From Paramecium sonneborni (lineage: Eukaryota > Ciliophora > Oligohymenophorea > Peniculida > Parameciidae), in contig CAJJDN010000081.1 of assembly GCA_905182985.1 (NCBI GenBank), positions 162,006 to 226,005 of the forward strand: a stretch of DNA of 64,000 bases, in the 5' to 3' direction. Numbering within the stretch: the first letter of the stretch is position 1; each line of letters starts with the position of its first letter. The notes below the pieces were generated by a model. The model had not been told where the DNA came from. It was given only the letters and a program-made list of their open reading frames with translations, and did no database searches. Shown in pieces: positions 15,190 to 27,148 of the stretch. The translations under genes were made by a program, and so were the position numbers.

Positions 15190-16740
15190 AAAGGGCTCTA
15201 TTACGTTTACCAATGAAGGATAACCGACTAGATTCGCTATCAGGATTAATTGATTCTGAAAAGTGATAAATTTCCTCTTCTTCACTATATATTTCTGTTT
15301 TAACTTCAATTTCTATTATTTTTATCTTTTTTTATTGAAATTGCTCATCAAATTCATTTAACTAAAAATTAAAAGTAAATATTTCTGCTTCTACCAATTT
15401 AGCAGTTTTATTAAAATCCAAATTGTCTAATTAATTATTTTTAATTTCATTATTCATTTAAACTTATACTTATTCAGTAACTTACTATTCATTTAAAATT
15501 TCAATGCTTTCAGTTTACTTCTACAGTTTTTATTAGTTTAATTACAATTAGGAATGTTTATTATGTAATTCTTATAATTATAATGAGAGTAATCTAGAGT
15601 TATTAATTAGCTTATACTTTCGTTAACTTTCTTCAAATTTTTAAACCCTTGGAGTTAAAGTAATATGATTTTATGATTGATCTTGATTAGACCTACTGGA
15701 ATTTTTACTTTTTGAAATTGAGTTATTTTTTTTTTCATCATTTAATTCTACTTTAAAGAAAGTTTGATAATATTTTTAATAATTTTTGGAGTGTTATGAT
15801 CAATTCTAATAGGAGTAGATAATTTAGATCTACTTTATTGTTAAGTAGTAATATTAGGTAGTTTAATCTAACCATTTAGAAATTCTGGTTCAGTTTTGTT
15901 ATTATCTATTCTTAATATCTTAATTTTATTTCTATATACTGACATATTTATGCAAATTAATATCAACGAATTAGTTTGAGTATAAATTGTTACTTTAATA
16001 TTCTCAAACTCTTTTGAACATCTAATTCTTTAGCTTAAAAAGTGTGTTCTAACATGCACAACTCATATAAGTTAATTCCTAAACACCATATATCAGCCTA
16101 ATTAAATAGTTTAAAATACTGAGATGGAACAAGGAATTTTTTATATTATTTCTGGAGATAGATAGTAAGGTGTTAAATTTAGGTTTTTATTTTATCTTAT
16201 CTATGTGATAGCACTTTGCCAGTAGAAAAATCACCTAATTTGATACAATTATTTTTTGTAATAAAAAGATTATGACTTGCTAAAAAATTTTGATCATGAA
16301 AGTGTTTAACAGCTAAAAATATTTGTGTATTCCAATCCAAAATTTAATTTTCAGGTAATTACTTTCCCTTTTATGAATAAATGAATTCCCTCAAAGTACC
16401 TTCTAAGGAACATTATGGAAATTTTATTTACTCTCAGCATATTCATGATGATGGAAACCTTTACCCCCATTAGTCATATATACTTCTCTTATCTTTAAGA
16501 TATTGTGTTAGAAGACATTAAATGCATTATAAAATTCTTTTTTCTCTTATTTCTTCATAGTGTCCATGTATTTTTAAACCCACTATGAACTAAAGTTATA
16601 AAATGACATTTCTACCCATCTTTTATATCTCTCACTAAATAAGATTATCCATTAACACTCTTTTCAAATTTTTTTACCAATCCTTGTATTAAGTTTCTTT
16701 CATGATAAACAATTTATAATTTTAAATAACATAAACAATT
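15190..16740 (-). pseudogene. Decayed NEK-type protein kinase
   Basis: Remnant of a Ser/Thr kinase of NIMA-related (NEK) type, which act in cilia and cell cycle control. Fragments in kinase order on the minus strand: KSVNGQSYLVRDIKDG (glycine loop region with lost glycines), PENQILDWNTQIFLAVKHFHD, NLFITKNNCIKLGDFS (DFG changed to DFS), YLSPEI and ADIWCLGINLYELCMLEHTF. They lie in different frames and are interrupted by TGA codons. Compared with the NEK pattern HDRKILHRDIKSQN, the catalytic loop reads HDQNFLASHN: the HRD residues are missing. A Ser/Pro-rich tail is still partly readable near 15750-15950. Boundaries are approximate. A transcribed pseudokinase with unusual introns cannot be excluded. 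Confidence 0.65.
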
Positions 16741-17795
16741 CTTTTTTCATTTAATAAATATTAGCTGTCAAAATATATTTTGATTATCTTTATTCTTTCT
16801 TATAAAAAATATTCTATTTATTAATTAATAAGCTAATAATCTTCCCTAATCATATTTAAATATGTTTTTATGAATCTAAACCTTATAAAAGAATTATAAC
16901 CTCAAAAAATAGCTTAAAAATGTTAATACTCAAATTCAAATATTAAACTAAAAAGTTAATGAACTTTTCTAAATAAAAGTCCCTTTAAAAATACTACATT
17001 GGAACGTTTTTTTCTTTAGAGAATAATTATAATGAGTGAAAAATGTGAAAAAAATGGGTTAACTAAAAAAAAGCTATCAAATAAAAAATTTCAAATAAAT
17101 AAAAATTAGCTAATCAATTTAATAATCTCAAGTAAATGTATTAAAGGCAAATATAATTACCAAAAGAACAATAAGTATGAAATTAATAATCTATACCTTT
17201 TTCTAAAATAGAACCAAGATAAGGTAGAAGAATATTCGGAAATTAAGTTGATGATAGAAAAAAGCAAATCCAATTAAATATTTAAAATGTTAAAGCTAGT
17301 TTCAATTAGATTTTATTCAAAAGATCTTCTACAAAAAGATCAGAAATATCATTAAACTGATATGTATATTAATAATTTAAAAAGAAATAAATAATTTTAC
17401 ATTATCTAATTTTTAATATTACTCTAAATTTTTTTATTAAAAAAAAGAATTTAATCTTAAAAAATACAATTAAATATGTTGTAATACACTAATTACTTCT
17501 ATTTAAAAAAATTTGTTTTTTACCAAATGTTAATTTCATTCCAATTCCTGGAAGAGGCATTATTTTTCATTATTTATTGTCTCTCATCTACTTAAAGAGA
17601 AATAGACTGACAATGGTTTTTTTGGTGATGCTTACTTTAATTTATAATTTCAGCTTACTTAAAATATATGTTTTTGAAGTGAGTTTAATCAATTCTATTA
17701 ATTTTTAATTAAATCATAACTAACTTAATTAAATAGAATTTATAATGGATTGAAAACTAAAAAATATTTATATCATCTAAATTTGCAATTATATA
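16741..17795. other. AT-rich region, no supported gene
   Basis: Very AT-rich. Some long open frames occur on the + strand, for instance from the ATG at 17032, but their composition is like non-coding DNA and no domain is recognisable. With TGA as the only stop, chance open frames of 100 or more codons are expected in such sequence. Confidence 0.5.
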
Positions 17796-18573
17796 TCATG
17801 AGATAAATCTTCTCGATCTATTCAAATTATTAATAATTTTATCAATCTTCGAATTTGAACTAAGTCTGGATATCTATTAAGCGGTCTTATTATGCTCATA
17901 TTATAGTTCTCTAAGGATTTCTCTTTACTATTCAATTTATTATTATAAATGCATTTTATGTTTTTATAGAGTTTCAATTGTATTTTTGTTTTAATTCCAA
18001 TTATTATGAGATTCGGTAGTATTAGATCTTTGAGTACAACTACTTTTTCTCATGTCAGAATTAGGTTTACTATTGCTACAAGAGAGATCCATGGAAGGCT
18101 ATTCTTAAAAATCAAGTCCACTTTCTTAGGTCTTCATTCTTGATTCTATATCATCAGAATCGTCAAGATAATTAGCTATTTATTCTTCATTAATTTATAT
18201 TTCGTATTATTAAATAATGAATTGGATAAGAGCAGCCAAATATTATGAATATTAATTATCCCCTGATTTAAGATTTTCGAAAGCGATTTCTATATTTTTG
18301 GGATGCATTTTTTAGATGTTAACCCTATAATTTTGTACCAATTTAATTAGTTTCTAAGGTTTTTCTAATAAAGCCCATATTTTATATTGATTCCATTTCT
18401 AACAATATTGTATATTTGAGAAATACGTTGACATTGATAATCCAAGGTTCACATCCTTCGAACAATTGTAAGAGTTTTCTGAAATTTGTCCATATATCAT
18501 TTTGTTGTCTCAATTTGTAATTAGCTAGAGCTGTTAAAAATGGTACTTTAAATTTATCAATAATTTCTGTCAT
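17796..18573 (-). CDS. Hypothetical helical protein with C-terminal coiled coil
   Basis: Predicted 249-residue protein, not recognised. A 28-nt intron at 18399-18426 is required for the frame. Residues 1-125 form a predicted helical domain with conserved-looking Trp and Leu positions (WTNFRKLL, YKIWALLEKPQKLI, IEIAFENLKSGDNQYSQYL). The segment around IEIAFENLKSGDNQYSQYLAALIQF vaguely recalls the region flanking dynein stalks, but that is weak. Residues 130-180 are Ser/Asn-rich; about 185-235 form a coiled coil (LQQQIEQQREILREL). It lies 34 bp from the stop of the 167-residue gene upstream on the same strand. Confidence 0.75.
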
Positions 18574-18607
18574 AATTTAACTATATTATAATTTATAGTT
18601 TTTATAA

Positions 18608-19140
18608 TCATCCATGTAATTCTTTATGCAATAAATTTAAAGCATCTGAATACTTGTACATTTATTTTGCATAAGTTTATTTTGGTTATCCTTAAAGATT
18701 GTCAAAAACTTATTTCTTATTAGTTTCATTCAAATTAATGGTATTAGCATTTTTGACATATTAACTTATTTTGGGTTGAAAAGTACACTCTTTCAATTCA
18801 TTTTCCACATCAGACATACGCAACTTTTGCAATTTTACTTACTTCTATTCTTCATACTATTGACATCTCTGTAAGAAATCCCCTTCATTATATTAAAAAC
18901 ATCTTTTCGAGAAGATGAATGGTTTAAATGTACATTCAGCCCATTCTTCTTCTTCTAATCTTTGCAATGTTGATTTTACTTGTGATTTTTACTTTCTTAA
19001 AGGAGACTTAGATCTGGTAGGAGTTAGAGATCTTGCTTTATAATCTGAATATTTCCAAAAAAATAGCTAGGAAATATGAGATATGCAATTTTTACATGTT
19101 CTGGAATTGGCTATTCGTTAATAACTTTATATTGTTACAT
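18608..19140 (-). CDS. Hypothetical small protein with ECTFxP motifs
   Basis: Predicted 167-residue protein; a 29-nt intron lies at 19067-19095. Two copies of an acidic-to-aromatic motif, EEEWAECTFKP and ELKECTFQPKI, flank a helical segment (FLQRCQQYEEQKQ). Similar CTFKP motifs occur in the coiled-coil protein at 25429-27148. Such spaced E-C-T-F-x-P motifs are common in uncharacterised proteins of ciliates and flagellates, probably cytoskeletal. The N-terminus contains an SLTPTRSKSP phosphorylation-like stretch. Start: the first ATG of the spliced frame. Confidence 0.75.
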
Positions 19141-19213
19141 AATTAAAATTGTATACATTATAAATTATAACTCTGTAACATAAATACAATAGTTAGAATG
19201 AAAGATAAGTTTA

Positions 19214-20357
19214 TCAAGATAAGAACTTAATCTGTTTTGAAAAGTTATGATTTTTTAATTCTACATCTATAGGATTTCTAGCTGAAAAATAATCTTCTTG
19301 ATCTCCGAAGTCAAGACTTATTTATTATTACACTTTTTATATTTAAATCTAGATTACTTTAATCAGTATTGCATTTTCTATTCAATTCTCGACTCAATCC
19401 ATTATTTAATTCTTTTTAACTATGTTTTGCATGACTAATTTTCTTTTCTAAAAAGTCAAGTATTTTCCCAGACCTATATTTCATTGGACTGGGACTTAGA
19501 CTGGATTTCTTGATTTACTTATTCAAATACTAATTTTAACAATGCTGGACTTATATTATCATTTATAGAGAGATTAACCGAACCCTTATCTTCTAATTCT
19601 GCCTAATCTGGTTTTGGATTTTCTTATTCCTTATTTAATCTTGATTTTTCTAATTATTGGATTGCAGAAAATTATTCCATAACTTTCAATTCTTCTGGAG
19701 AAGTTTTAACTATACATTTCTCTCTTATTTCTACTAAAACTCTCCATCCAAAATATATCCAAAATAAAAAGAGAATCGAATTCACAAATAAAACTGCTAT
19801 AATTATACCTTAATAAATTGAATAGAATTTCATTGTTTTTTCAATTCTCTAAATTGTATAAGATTCCACTATAATCGAACTTATAATCTTTAACAGTAAT
19901 AGTAAAATTCCTCTTTTCACTAACCTTCCAATAATATTTTTTCCACTTACTTAATTTATTCTGAATCTAAACACATTTACAGAACATTGTAATGATTAGC
20001 ACTTGTCTAACAATGATGGCAAAACTAACAAATTATGAATTGTTTGCAACTAGTACAATCCTATTCAATAATCAATAGTCCTTATATTTCAATTTTAGTA
20101 CTTCGAAAATGCTTCAAATATCTTAATAACTATGCAATCAATAAAAAAACTATACTTCCTAATCCAATATACTAATTTATAATAAATTATACTTCATAAA
20201 ATTTTAGTATAGCCAAATATATGCTTTCAAATAATATTACAATACACTCTCCAAATATAAAATAACCAATTATTTTGCCTACTACTAATTACAATTATCT
20301 AAATTCTTTTTCGACTGTTATTTTACTCTTCCATATGTTCTTACACTTTTTTTTCAT
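19214..20357 (-). CDS. Cys-rich membrane protein, complete copy
   Basis: Predicted 354-residue protein; introns at 19925-19950 (26), 19474-19501 (28) and 19333-19357 (25). Two hydrophobic segments near residues 20-65 are followed by a compact Cys/His cluster DCTSCKQFIICQFCHHC, which suggests a metal-binding knuckle, then two more membrane segments (about 160-215). The cytosolic tail is Gln/Glu/Ser-rich. The Cys cluster recalls DHHC zinc fingers but lacks a DHHC motif. Function unknown. Most of this gene (19264-20485) recurs exactly at 20487-21708 across a single N; this copy is the one with a complete 3' end. Confidence 0.78.
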
Positions 20358-20485
20358 TTATATATTATAATCCAAATCACTAAGAATGAATTATTATGCT
20401 TTTATTAATTAATTACGAAAATGAAAAATTATATATCTTCATTTAACATTCATTTCAAATTATTTTTATTGTTCATTATTTTTAT
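19264..20485. repeat. Exact 1222-bp duplication, copy A
   Basis: The sequence matches 20487-21708 base for base as far as I compared. A single N at 20486 separates the copies. This is the signature of two overlapping contigs placed end to end rather than merged. Confidence 0.9.
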
Positions 20486-20486
20486 N

Positions 20487-21580
20487 CATCTATAGGATTT
20501 CTAGCTGAAAAATAATCTTCTTGATCTCCGAAGTCAAGACTTATTTATTATTACACTTTTTATATTTAAATCTAGATTACTTTAATCAGTATTGCATTTT
20601 CTATTCAATTCTCGACTCAATCCATTATTTAATTCTTTTTAACTATGTTTTGCATGACTAATTTTCTTTTCTAAAAAGTCAAGTATTTTCCCAGACCTAT
20701 ATTTCATTGGACTGGGACTTAGACTGGATTTCTTGATTTACTTATTCAAATACTAATTTTAACAATGCTGGACTTATATTATCATTTATAGAGAGATTAA
20801 CCGAACCCTTATCTTCTAATTCTGCCTAATCTGGTTTTGGATTTTCTTATTCCTTATTTAATCTTGATTTTTCTAATTATTGGATTGCAGAAAATTATTC
20901 CATAACTTTCAATTCTTCTGGAGAAGTTTTAACTATACATTTCTCTCTTATTTCTACTAAAACTCTCCATCCAAAATATATCCAAAATAAAAAGAGAATC
21001 GAATTCACAAATAAAACTGCTATAATTATACCTTAATAAATTGAATAGAATTTCATTGTTTTTTCAATTCTCTAAATTGTATAAGATTCCACTATAATCG
21101 AACTTATAATCTTTAACAGTAATAGTAAAATTCCTCTTTTCACTAACCTTCCAATAATATTTTTTCCACTTACTTAATTTATTCTGAATCTAAACACATT
21201 TACAGAACATTGTAATGATTAGCACTTGTCTAACAATGATGGCAAAACTAACAAATTATGAATTGTTTGCAACTAGTACAATCCTATTCAATAATCAATA
21301 GTCCTTATATTTCAATTTTAGTACTTCGAAAATGCTTCAAATATCTTAATAACTATGCAATCAATAAAAAAACTATACTTCCTAATCCAATATACTAATT
21401 TATAATAAATTATACTTCATAAAATTTTAGTATAGCCAAATATATGCTTTCAAATAATATTACAATACACTCTCCAAATATAAAATAACCAATTATTTTG
21501 CCTACTACTAATTACAATTATCTAAATTCTTTTTCGACTGTTATTTTACTCTTCCATATGTTCTTACACTTTTTTTTCAT
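20487..21580 (-). CDS. Truncated duplicate of the Cys-rich membrane protein
   Basis: Second occurrence of the gene at 19214-20357, starting at ATG 21580 and broken off at 20487 where the N interrupts it, so it lacks the stop and the last codons. The coding sequence is identical, including intron positions. Most likely an assembly artefact, not a paralogue; do not count as a separate gene. Confidence 0.85.
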
Positions 21581-21708
21581 TTATATATTATAATCCAAAT
21601 CACTAAGAATGAATTATTATGCTTTTATTAATTAATTACGAAAATGAAAAATTATATATCTTCATTTAACATTCATTTCAAATTATTTTTATTGTTCATT
21701 ATTTTTAT
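20487..21708. repeat. Exact 1222-bp duplication, copy B
   Basis: Copy of 19264-20485. Only this copy continues into unique sequence on the right, and only copy A continues into unique sequence on the left, as expected for an unmerged contig overlap. Confidence 0.9.
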
Positions 21709-22236
21709 ATATGTCATAAATTTCAATCACTTTTACTGAAAGTTAAGAGTTACATAATAGTTTAAACTTTGAGTATAAATTAAAATATATATCAAAAGTT
21801 TAAGAATATATAATAAAATTTTAAACAAAAATATTTTATATTAAAAAGTTTAATCAAATAATATAGGATATAGACAAAACTCAGAAATGAATAGGATGAT
21901 TTAAAATGTATCTATAGAATTAATTTTATTAAATATATAGGACAAATTATAAATTTTAAATTTAAGCTTATAAAAAAATAGAAGATATTATTGAATAATA
22001 AATATAATTGAACAAGTGAGGCATATAATATAATTAAAGTTAATAACGATAGATATTTATTTGCATAAGTGAAATAATAGAAAATAACTTAAAAAATTAT
22101 AAAATCTAGTGAGGACATTAAATTCATAAATTCATAAATTTATTTGTAAATCAAAAAATTATTACAGTATTAAGGATGTTTGATTTGAAATAGCTAAATT
22201 TATATTATGAAGTAAAAAACAGAATGAAATATAAAT
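21709..22236. other. AT-rich intergenic region
   Basis: About 530 bp, extremely AT-rich, between the start of the Cys-rich membrane protein and the stop of the MORN gene. Nothing recognisable; it probably holds the promoter of the former and the 3' end of the latter. Confidence 0.5.
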
Positions 22237-23344
22237 TCAAGCATCATCTAGCCATTTAATTCTTTTTCCATCTTCCCAAATTCCATCTTTAATAGTACCA
22301 TCATTAAGGTAATATTTAGCATTTCCATGTTATTTACCATTTTTCCATCCTCCTTCATATCTTCTACCATCAGCCCAGTAATATATACCGAATCCATGTT
22401 TCTTATCATTAAGATAAGCACCTTCATACTTCCTACCATCTTGCCATTTATAGACCCCTTTACCATTCATATTATTATCTAACCATTCTCCTGTGTATCC
22501 CCTTCCGTCTGCCCATTTATAAGTTCCAAATCCATTTATCTTATTGTCTTTCCATTCTCCATCATAATGAGATCCATCTGCCCAATCATATCTACCTTTG
22601 CCATGCTTTTTACCATCAACATAATCTCCAGAATATTTTGATTTATCCTACCCTAACATAAATAACTTTAATTTTACAAGTTTCTACACCTTTACCATGT
22701 TGTAAATCATCTCTCCATTCACCTTCATACATAGCTCCATTTAAATGTTTATATACACCCCAACCATTAGCTTTATCATCCTTCCATTCCCCTTCAAAAA
22801 TATCTCCATCAGCATGATAAAATTTACCATGTCCACATGCTTTATTATCAACCCATTAACCTTCATATTTAGCACCATCTGGCCATTTTTATATTCCAAA
22901 ACCATCTCTTTTTTTATCTTTCCATTCTCCCTCATAAATCGCCCCTGATTAAAACCTATTTTCTATTTTTGTATACTTGTATGGTGGATTTTTTACTCTA
23001 TTTGGATCTGGAGGAGGTTGTGCATTTGCTATTTCTTCCTTAAAATACTACTATTTCATGTTAACACCAGCTTTTTCTTACTTTTTTTCTTTCTAGTTCT
23101 TATGCTTCTTCCAGTTTCTTTATATTTTTATTGCAGCATCTCCTTATGAAAGTTTTTTTTATTTCTTAAGACTATGGTCAGTTTTCTCTACTTATTTTTA
23201 TTCTTATTGATGATCTGATTTCTCAGTTTTCTCTGACTTCTCTTGCTTTTCAACCTTTTTCTTAGGTTTCTTTTTAACATTTATCTCCTAAATAGATTCT
23301 ATAGAATGATGTTAACATTAACATCCATTACATGTTTAACCCAT
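22237..23344 (-). CDS. MORN-repeat and IQ-motif protein with acylation-type N-terminus
   Basis: Predicted 360-residue protein; a 25-nt intron lies at 22653-22677. The N-terminus is MGQTCNGC: Gly2 followed by a small-residue pattern and nearby Cys, a classic N-myristoylation plus palmitoylation site. A Lys/Glu-rich linker and an IQ-like helix (AAIKIQRNWKKH) follow, then about nine MORN repeats from residue 150 to the end, each of the form YEGEW..DK.HG.G.Y, closing with WLDDA. MORN arrays bind lipids or act as scaffolds at membranes and basal bodies; an IQ motif binds calmodulin. The combination suggests a membrane-anchored scaffold. The start at 23344 is the ATG that gives the Gly2 terminus. 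Confidence 0.93.
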
Positions 23345-24367
23345 TATTAATAATATAAATGAGTGATCTAAAACATTTTAAAGTAAGTTGAGAAAATCAA
23401 TATAAAATTATATTTATATTTTACATAAAATCTATACAAACTATTCTCACTACTTATAGAACTTTGCTTTTGATCAATTAATATTCAGAATAAGTTATGA
23501 ATTTTATTTCAATAAAAAATTTAATAACTTATTTATTAGTCATTAAATTTATTAGGACAGAAAATGAATTATTACACATTTTTCTTCTTTTTTATTTCTA
23601 AAATTACTAGATTTCTAAAAATAATCAATAAAATTCAATCAAAAATAGTTATTATCAAATATACGAAATTTAAAATGACCCTAATAAGATTTAACATAAG
23701 AATGAAGTAAAAAAAGAAAAGCCTTATATAGTTTTTAATTTCCATAATTTTCATGATGATTAAATTTAAAAATTTACTTATGAAAAAATAAAATGAAACA
23801 CTTGATTAAATCTCAAATGACTAAAATAGATAATTTTTGATTTTATTATGCGGCTATGAAAAATCTAAAATCTGACAAACAAAAAGACTTAGCTATTATA
23901 TTATTAAAACAAATCAAACTTTAATAAAAATTAAGATATATCTAAAGAAAAGTGAATTAATTCAATATAATCCAAAAATTAATTAAAGGATAAACTTATG
24001 TCAATTTTTCAACTTTAATCTTTAAAATATATTAGCTGGTACATTAATTCATTTTTTAAAGTATAATAACAATGTTAATTTGTAAACAGCAAAAATTTAT
24101 AGAAAAATGGGATTAGTATGTTTAAATGAGATTCTTAATATGAATTAAAAAAACTAAAATAAAGATTATCTTTTGCTTAATCATAATAAACAAGAAAAAA
24201 ATTAAATTAAATAGTGTTTATATCAATTTTACTTTTTTTGTTTTGTTAATAAAATTGTGAATTTTTTATACTTTTTATTAAAATTATTACCTACTATCTA
24301 TTTTATTGAATACTTTGTTTTATGAAGTTTTATTCATTTATATAATATATAGTATTAATAATATATT
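23345..24367. other. AT-rich intergenic region (1.0 kb)
   Basis: Separates two divergent genes, so it probably contains both promoters. An open frame on the + strand around 23560-23880 has no coding signature. No repeat or RNA gene seen. Confidence 0.5.
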
Positions 24368-25398
24368 ATGAGTAAATTGTCAATTTAAGTTGATTACTAA
24401 TTTATAAAATTGGGCATACTCACAAAAATGAAAGATTTAACCTATCCATATTATGAAGTAACAAATGAGTATAGAAATTATCAGTTTAAAATTTAGCATA
24501 ATAAGTTTAAAGATGTAAATTATTAGTTTTAATCATGTATTAGTTCATTGTGAATGAACTAAAAGAAGTAAAAAATTATTTAGATAAAGAAAACCCTTTA
24601 AATAATGAAGTTTCGGTATGTGGATATGGATTATAAGATTAAGAGGAGTTTACGTATTATTCAGATATATTTGAAAAATAATTGGATTTAAAATTGATAA
24701 AATAAAGGAGTGTTCATAATTCAATAAAGGCAATTGAGTATTTAATAAACAACAAAGAAGGAGCATTTTATAAATTTACAAACTTAGTAAATTTACGAGA
24801 AATTCATATATTAAAATAAGGTTATGAAATAGAGAAAGTAATTTGCGCAAGTCCAAGTTATCCATATCTTTATTTAAATGTAAATAAAAGCGTGTCTTTT
24901 TACAGAGTACAAGCAGTAAACTAATTTGTGAAATTAAATGGTTCTCTAATAACTGATACAACAATTGAGAAAATATTTTAATTGATTGGGTTAGATGGAG
25001 ATATAAATGAATAACTAATGCTGGCATTCAAGGATGGAAATAACCTAAATGCTGATATGACAGTAGAAGATATATATGGTAAGAGTTACTCATCTTTGGG
25101 TTTATCAAAAGATATTATAGCTGCATCTATGGGTAAATTGTAAACCAAAGAGCCTACATCTGTAAATGTTCTTGATGTTGTAAAAAGTTTATGGTTTATG
25201 TTTGCTATAAATCTTGGTTAGTTGGCAGCATTAAATGCATAATTAGAGGAATTGACAACAATTATAGTGGGTTCTAGCAAAATAACATTTGAGCCATTTT
25301 TGCTATCTCTTTAATCAGTTTTAACTTTTTTTGGTGCTGGCAAACTTAATATAATTTATATAGAAAACATGGAATTTCTGACTTGCTTGAGTGTTTGA
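24368..25398 (+). CDS. Pantothenate kinase-like protein lacking catalytic glycine motifs
   Basis: Predicted 333-residue member of the eukaryotic type II pantothenate kinase fold, which normally phosphorylates vitamin B5 in the first step of CoA synthesis. A 29-nt intron lies at 24515-24543. Matching segments: YPYLYLNVNKSVSF (family: NIGSGVSF), NADMTVEDIYG, LGLSKDIIAASMGK, the Asn/Gln-rich helix FAINLGQLAALNA and the C-terminal GAGKLNIIYIENMEFL. The phosphate-binding glycines are gone: the N-terminal DIGGT-like motif reads VDYQFIKLGIL, the NIGSG motif reads NVNKS, and the GGGT loop is replaced by NGSLITDTTIEK. The fold appears full length, so I read this as a pseudoenzyme rather than a fragment. 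It converges with the coiled-coil gene, 30 bp between stops. Confidence 0.8.
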
Positions 25399-25428
25399 TA
25401 TTATAACATATCTATAAAAATAAGTTAT

Positions 25429-27148
25429 TCATTTTTTATATGAGTTTTTACTAGCTTAATTATTAGATAGTTTAAATGGTTGACAATTTGTTTTTTCTTG
25501 ATGCTTATTGTAATCATATTATTCATGCTTTTTAAAAAGTTTTTGTTCAACTAATTATTATTCATCTTTTTTCTTATTCTTCATGTCAACTTTAACCATA
25601 AAAGATTCCAAACCATAAACTTCAACTTATTTTTTTGTATCTATTGCTTTTTTATTTATTTATGGTTTAAATGTACACTAATTTAATTATTCTTCCTCTT
25701 ACTGCCTTATTTTTAGTAAAATAATTACTTTTTCAATTGAGATCTTCTTTGTTCTCTATCTGTTTAATATTACTTTATTTTTTCATGGCAATCATCAAAA
25801 CTATATTAGGAATGCATTTATGAATATTTCATAGAAGTTGAAACACTTGGATAAAATGAGCATTCTTTATCAGAATCATCATATTTCTATATAATAATAA
25901 TTCTATAAATTAACCTCTTTTAATAATTATTTTCTATATTGCCCATATTCATTTTTTATCAAATCTGATAGAGTTCTATCAACAGCCATTTCCATAGACT
26001 TTGGATTTAAATCTGGATTAAAATTTAATCTACTAATTTCTTCTTACTTTCTTTCTTCAATATAAGATTGTCTTGTTCGATATTCACTATAAAGTCTATC
26101 AAACAATGAATCTTAAGAAATCTTTCGATTTGCTATCTATTCACTTTATTTATTTAATTAAGGTCTAAAAGTGTAATCTTTATAAGCTTTGCTTTCTAAA
26201 TCCATATTCTTTTCAAGTTACTTCTTCATAAATTCATCTTGTCTCTAATTAAAATCTCCTTTGACTATCTAATCATTAATTTATTAATTAGTTTATGGTT
26301 GAAAATCATAAGGGAGATCATCTTCATAAACAATATTTTATTTTCTTATTCCATCTTGAATTAATCTATCAACTACATTCAAACCATCTTTTTTATTTTT
26401 TTCTGCTAAAATTTATGATTATAAATTAATCCTCGGTTTAAATAAATCTTCCTCCTCTCTTAATTATTTTGCCTTCAAATAATCCAACAAAGCCTTTTTA
26501 TCTTACATAACTTATTAATATCTTTCATATAAAGGAGCTTAATCACAATATGGTCTTGGAGCTTTATTTAAAGGTTCTTCTTCTTCCTATTAATTAATCA
26601 TTAATTTTAATTCTTCAATATGTGCTTGTCTTTCTTATTCCAACATTTAAAGTCTTTCATAAATTGGAATTCCTTCAAATTTAGAATACTTTATTTAGGC
26701 AAGCAAATTTGTTTACTCACTTAACTCAGGTCTAAAAGATAACTCAGACAACTAAAATTATTCATATTATTACCATCTTTTTTTCTTATTCTTATTTTAA
26801 ATGCTCTCTCTCTTCTTATACAATAGTTTTAGGTTCAGCTAATTTATCAAAATATGTCTGCTTTTTAGGCTCTTTACTTTTCAATAAGTTCTATTTCATC
26901 ACTTATAACCTATCCTATTAGATTTTCAAAATATCTGGTGTTTGTCTACTAAATTAACTAATTTTGCTCTCATCTGTAATTTATGATTAAGTCTCTGAAT
27001 ATTCTTCTTTACCAATGCTTGGTGTTTCTACTAAAGATCTATCTACATAAACTGTTTCTAAATCCCCATCCTATATCATTTTCTTTCTTTGCTCTCTCTC
27101 TTATTTCAATCTTTACATTATTTCTTACCTCCTATTCTCGTTAATCAT
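25429..27148 (-). CDS. Coiled-coil protein with FxPxxN/CTFKP motifs
   Basis: Predicted 548-residue protein; introns at 26752-26773 (22), 25887-25914 (28, GTTA donor) and 25706-25728 (23). It is charged, Gln-rich and largely helical, with recurring units of basic-acidic helices followed by short aromatic-Pro motifs (SFRPEL, FKPRIN, YTFRPQLN, LNFNPDLNP, CTFKPQIN). This organisation is typical of uncharacterised ciliary or cortical proteins. No enzymatic motif. The first 23 codons recur at 28292-28360 because of the assembly duplication. It shares CTFKP-type motifs with the 167-residue protein at 18608. Confidence 0.85.

Noticed and set aside
17032..17753. Open frames on the + strand in AT-rich DNA
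   Set aside because: Composition is non-coding, no domain is visible, and long TGA-free runs are expected by chance with one stop codon.
19264..21708. True tandem gene duplication
   Set aside because: Copies are identical, including introns and flanks, and separated by one N; an unmerged contig overlap explains it better.
23560..23890. Open frame of about 100 codons on the + strand
   Set aside because: Phe/Ile/Lys-rich, AT composition of intergenic DNA, no conserved features.
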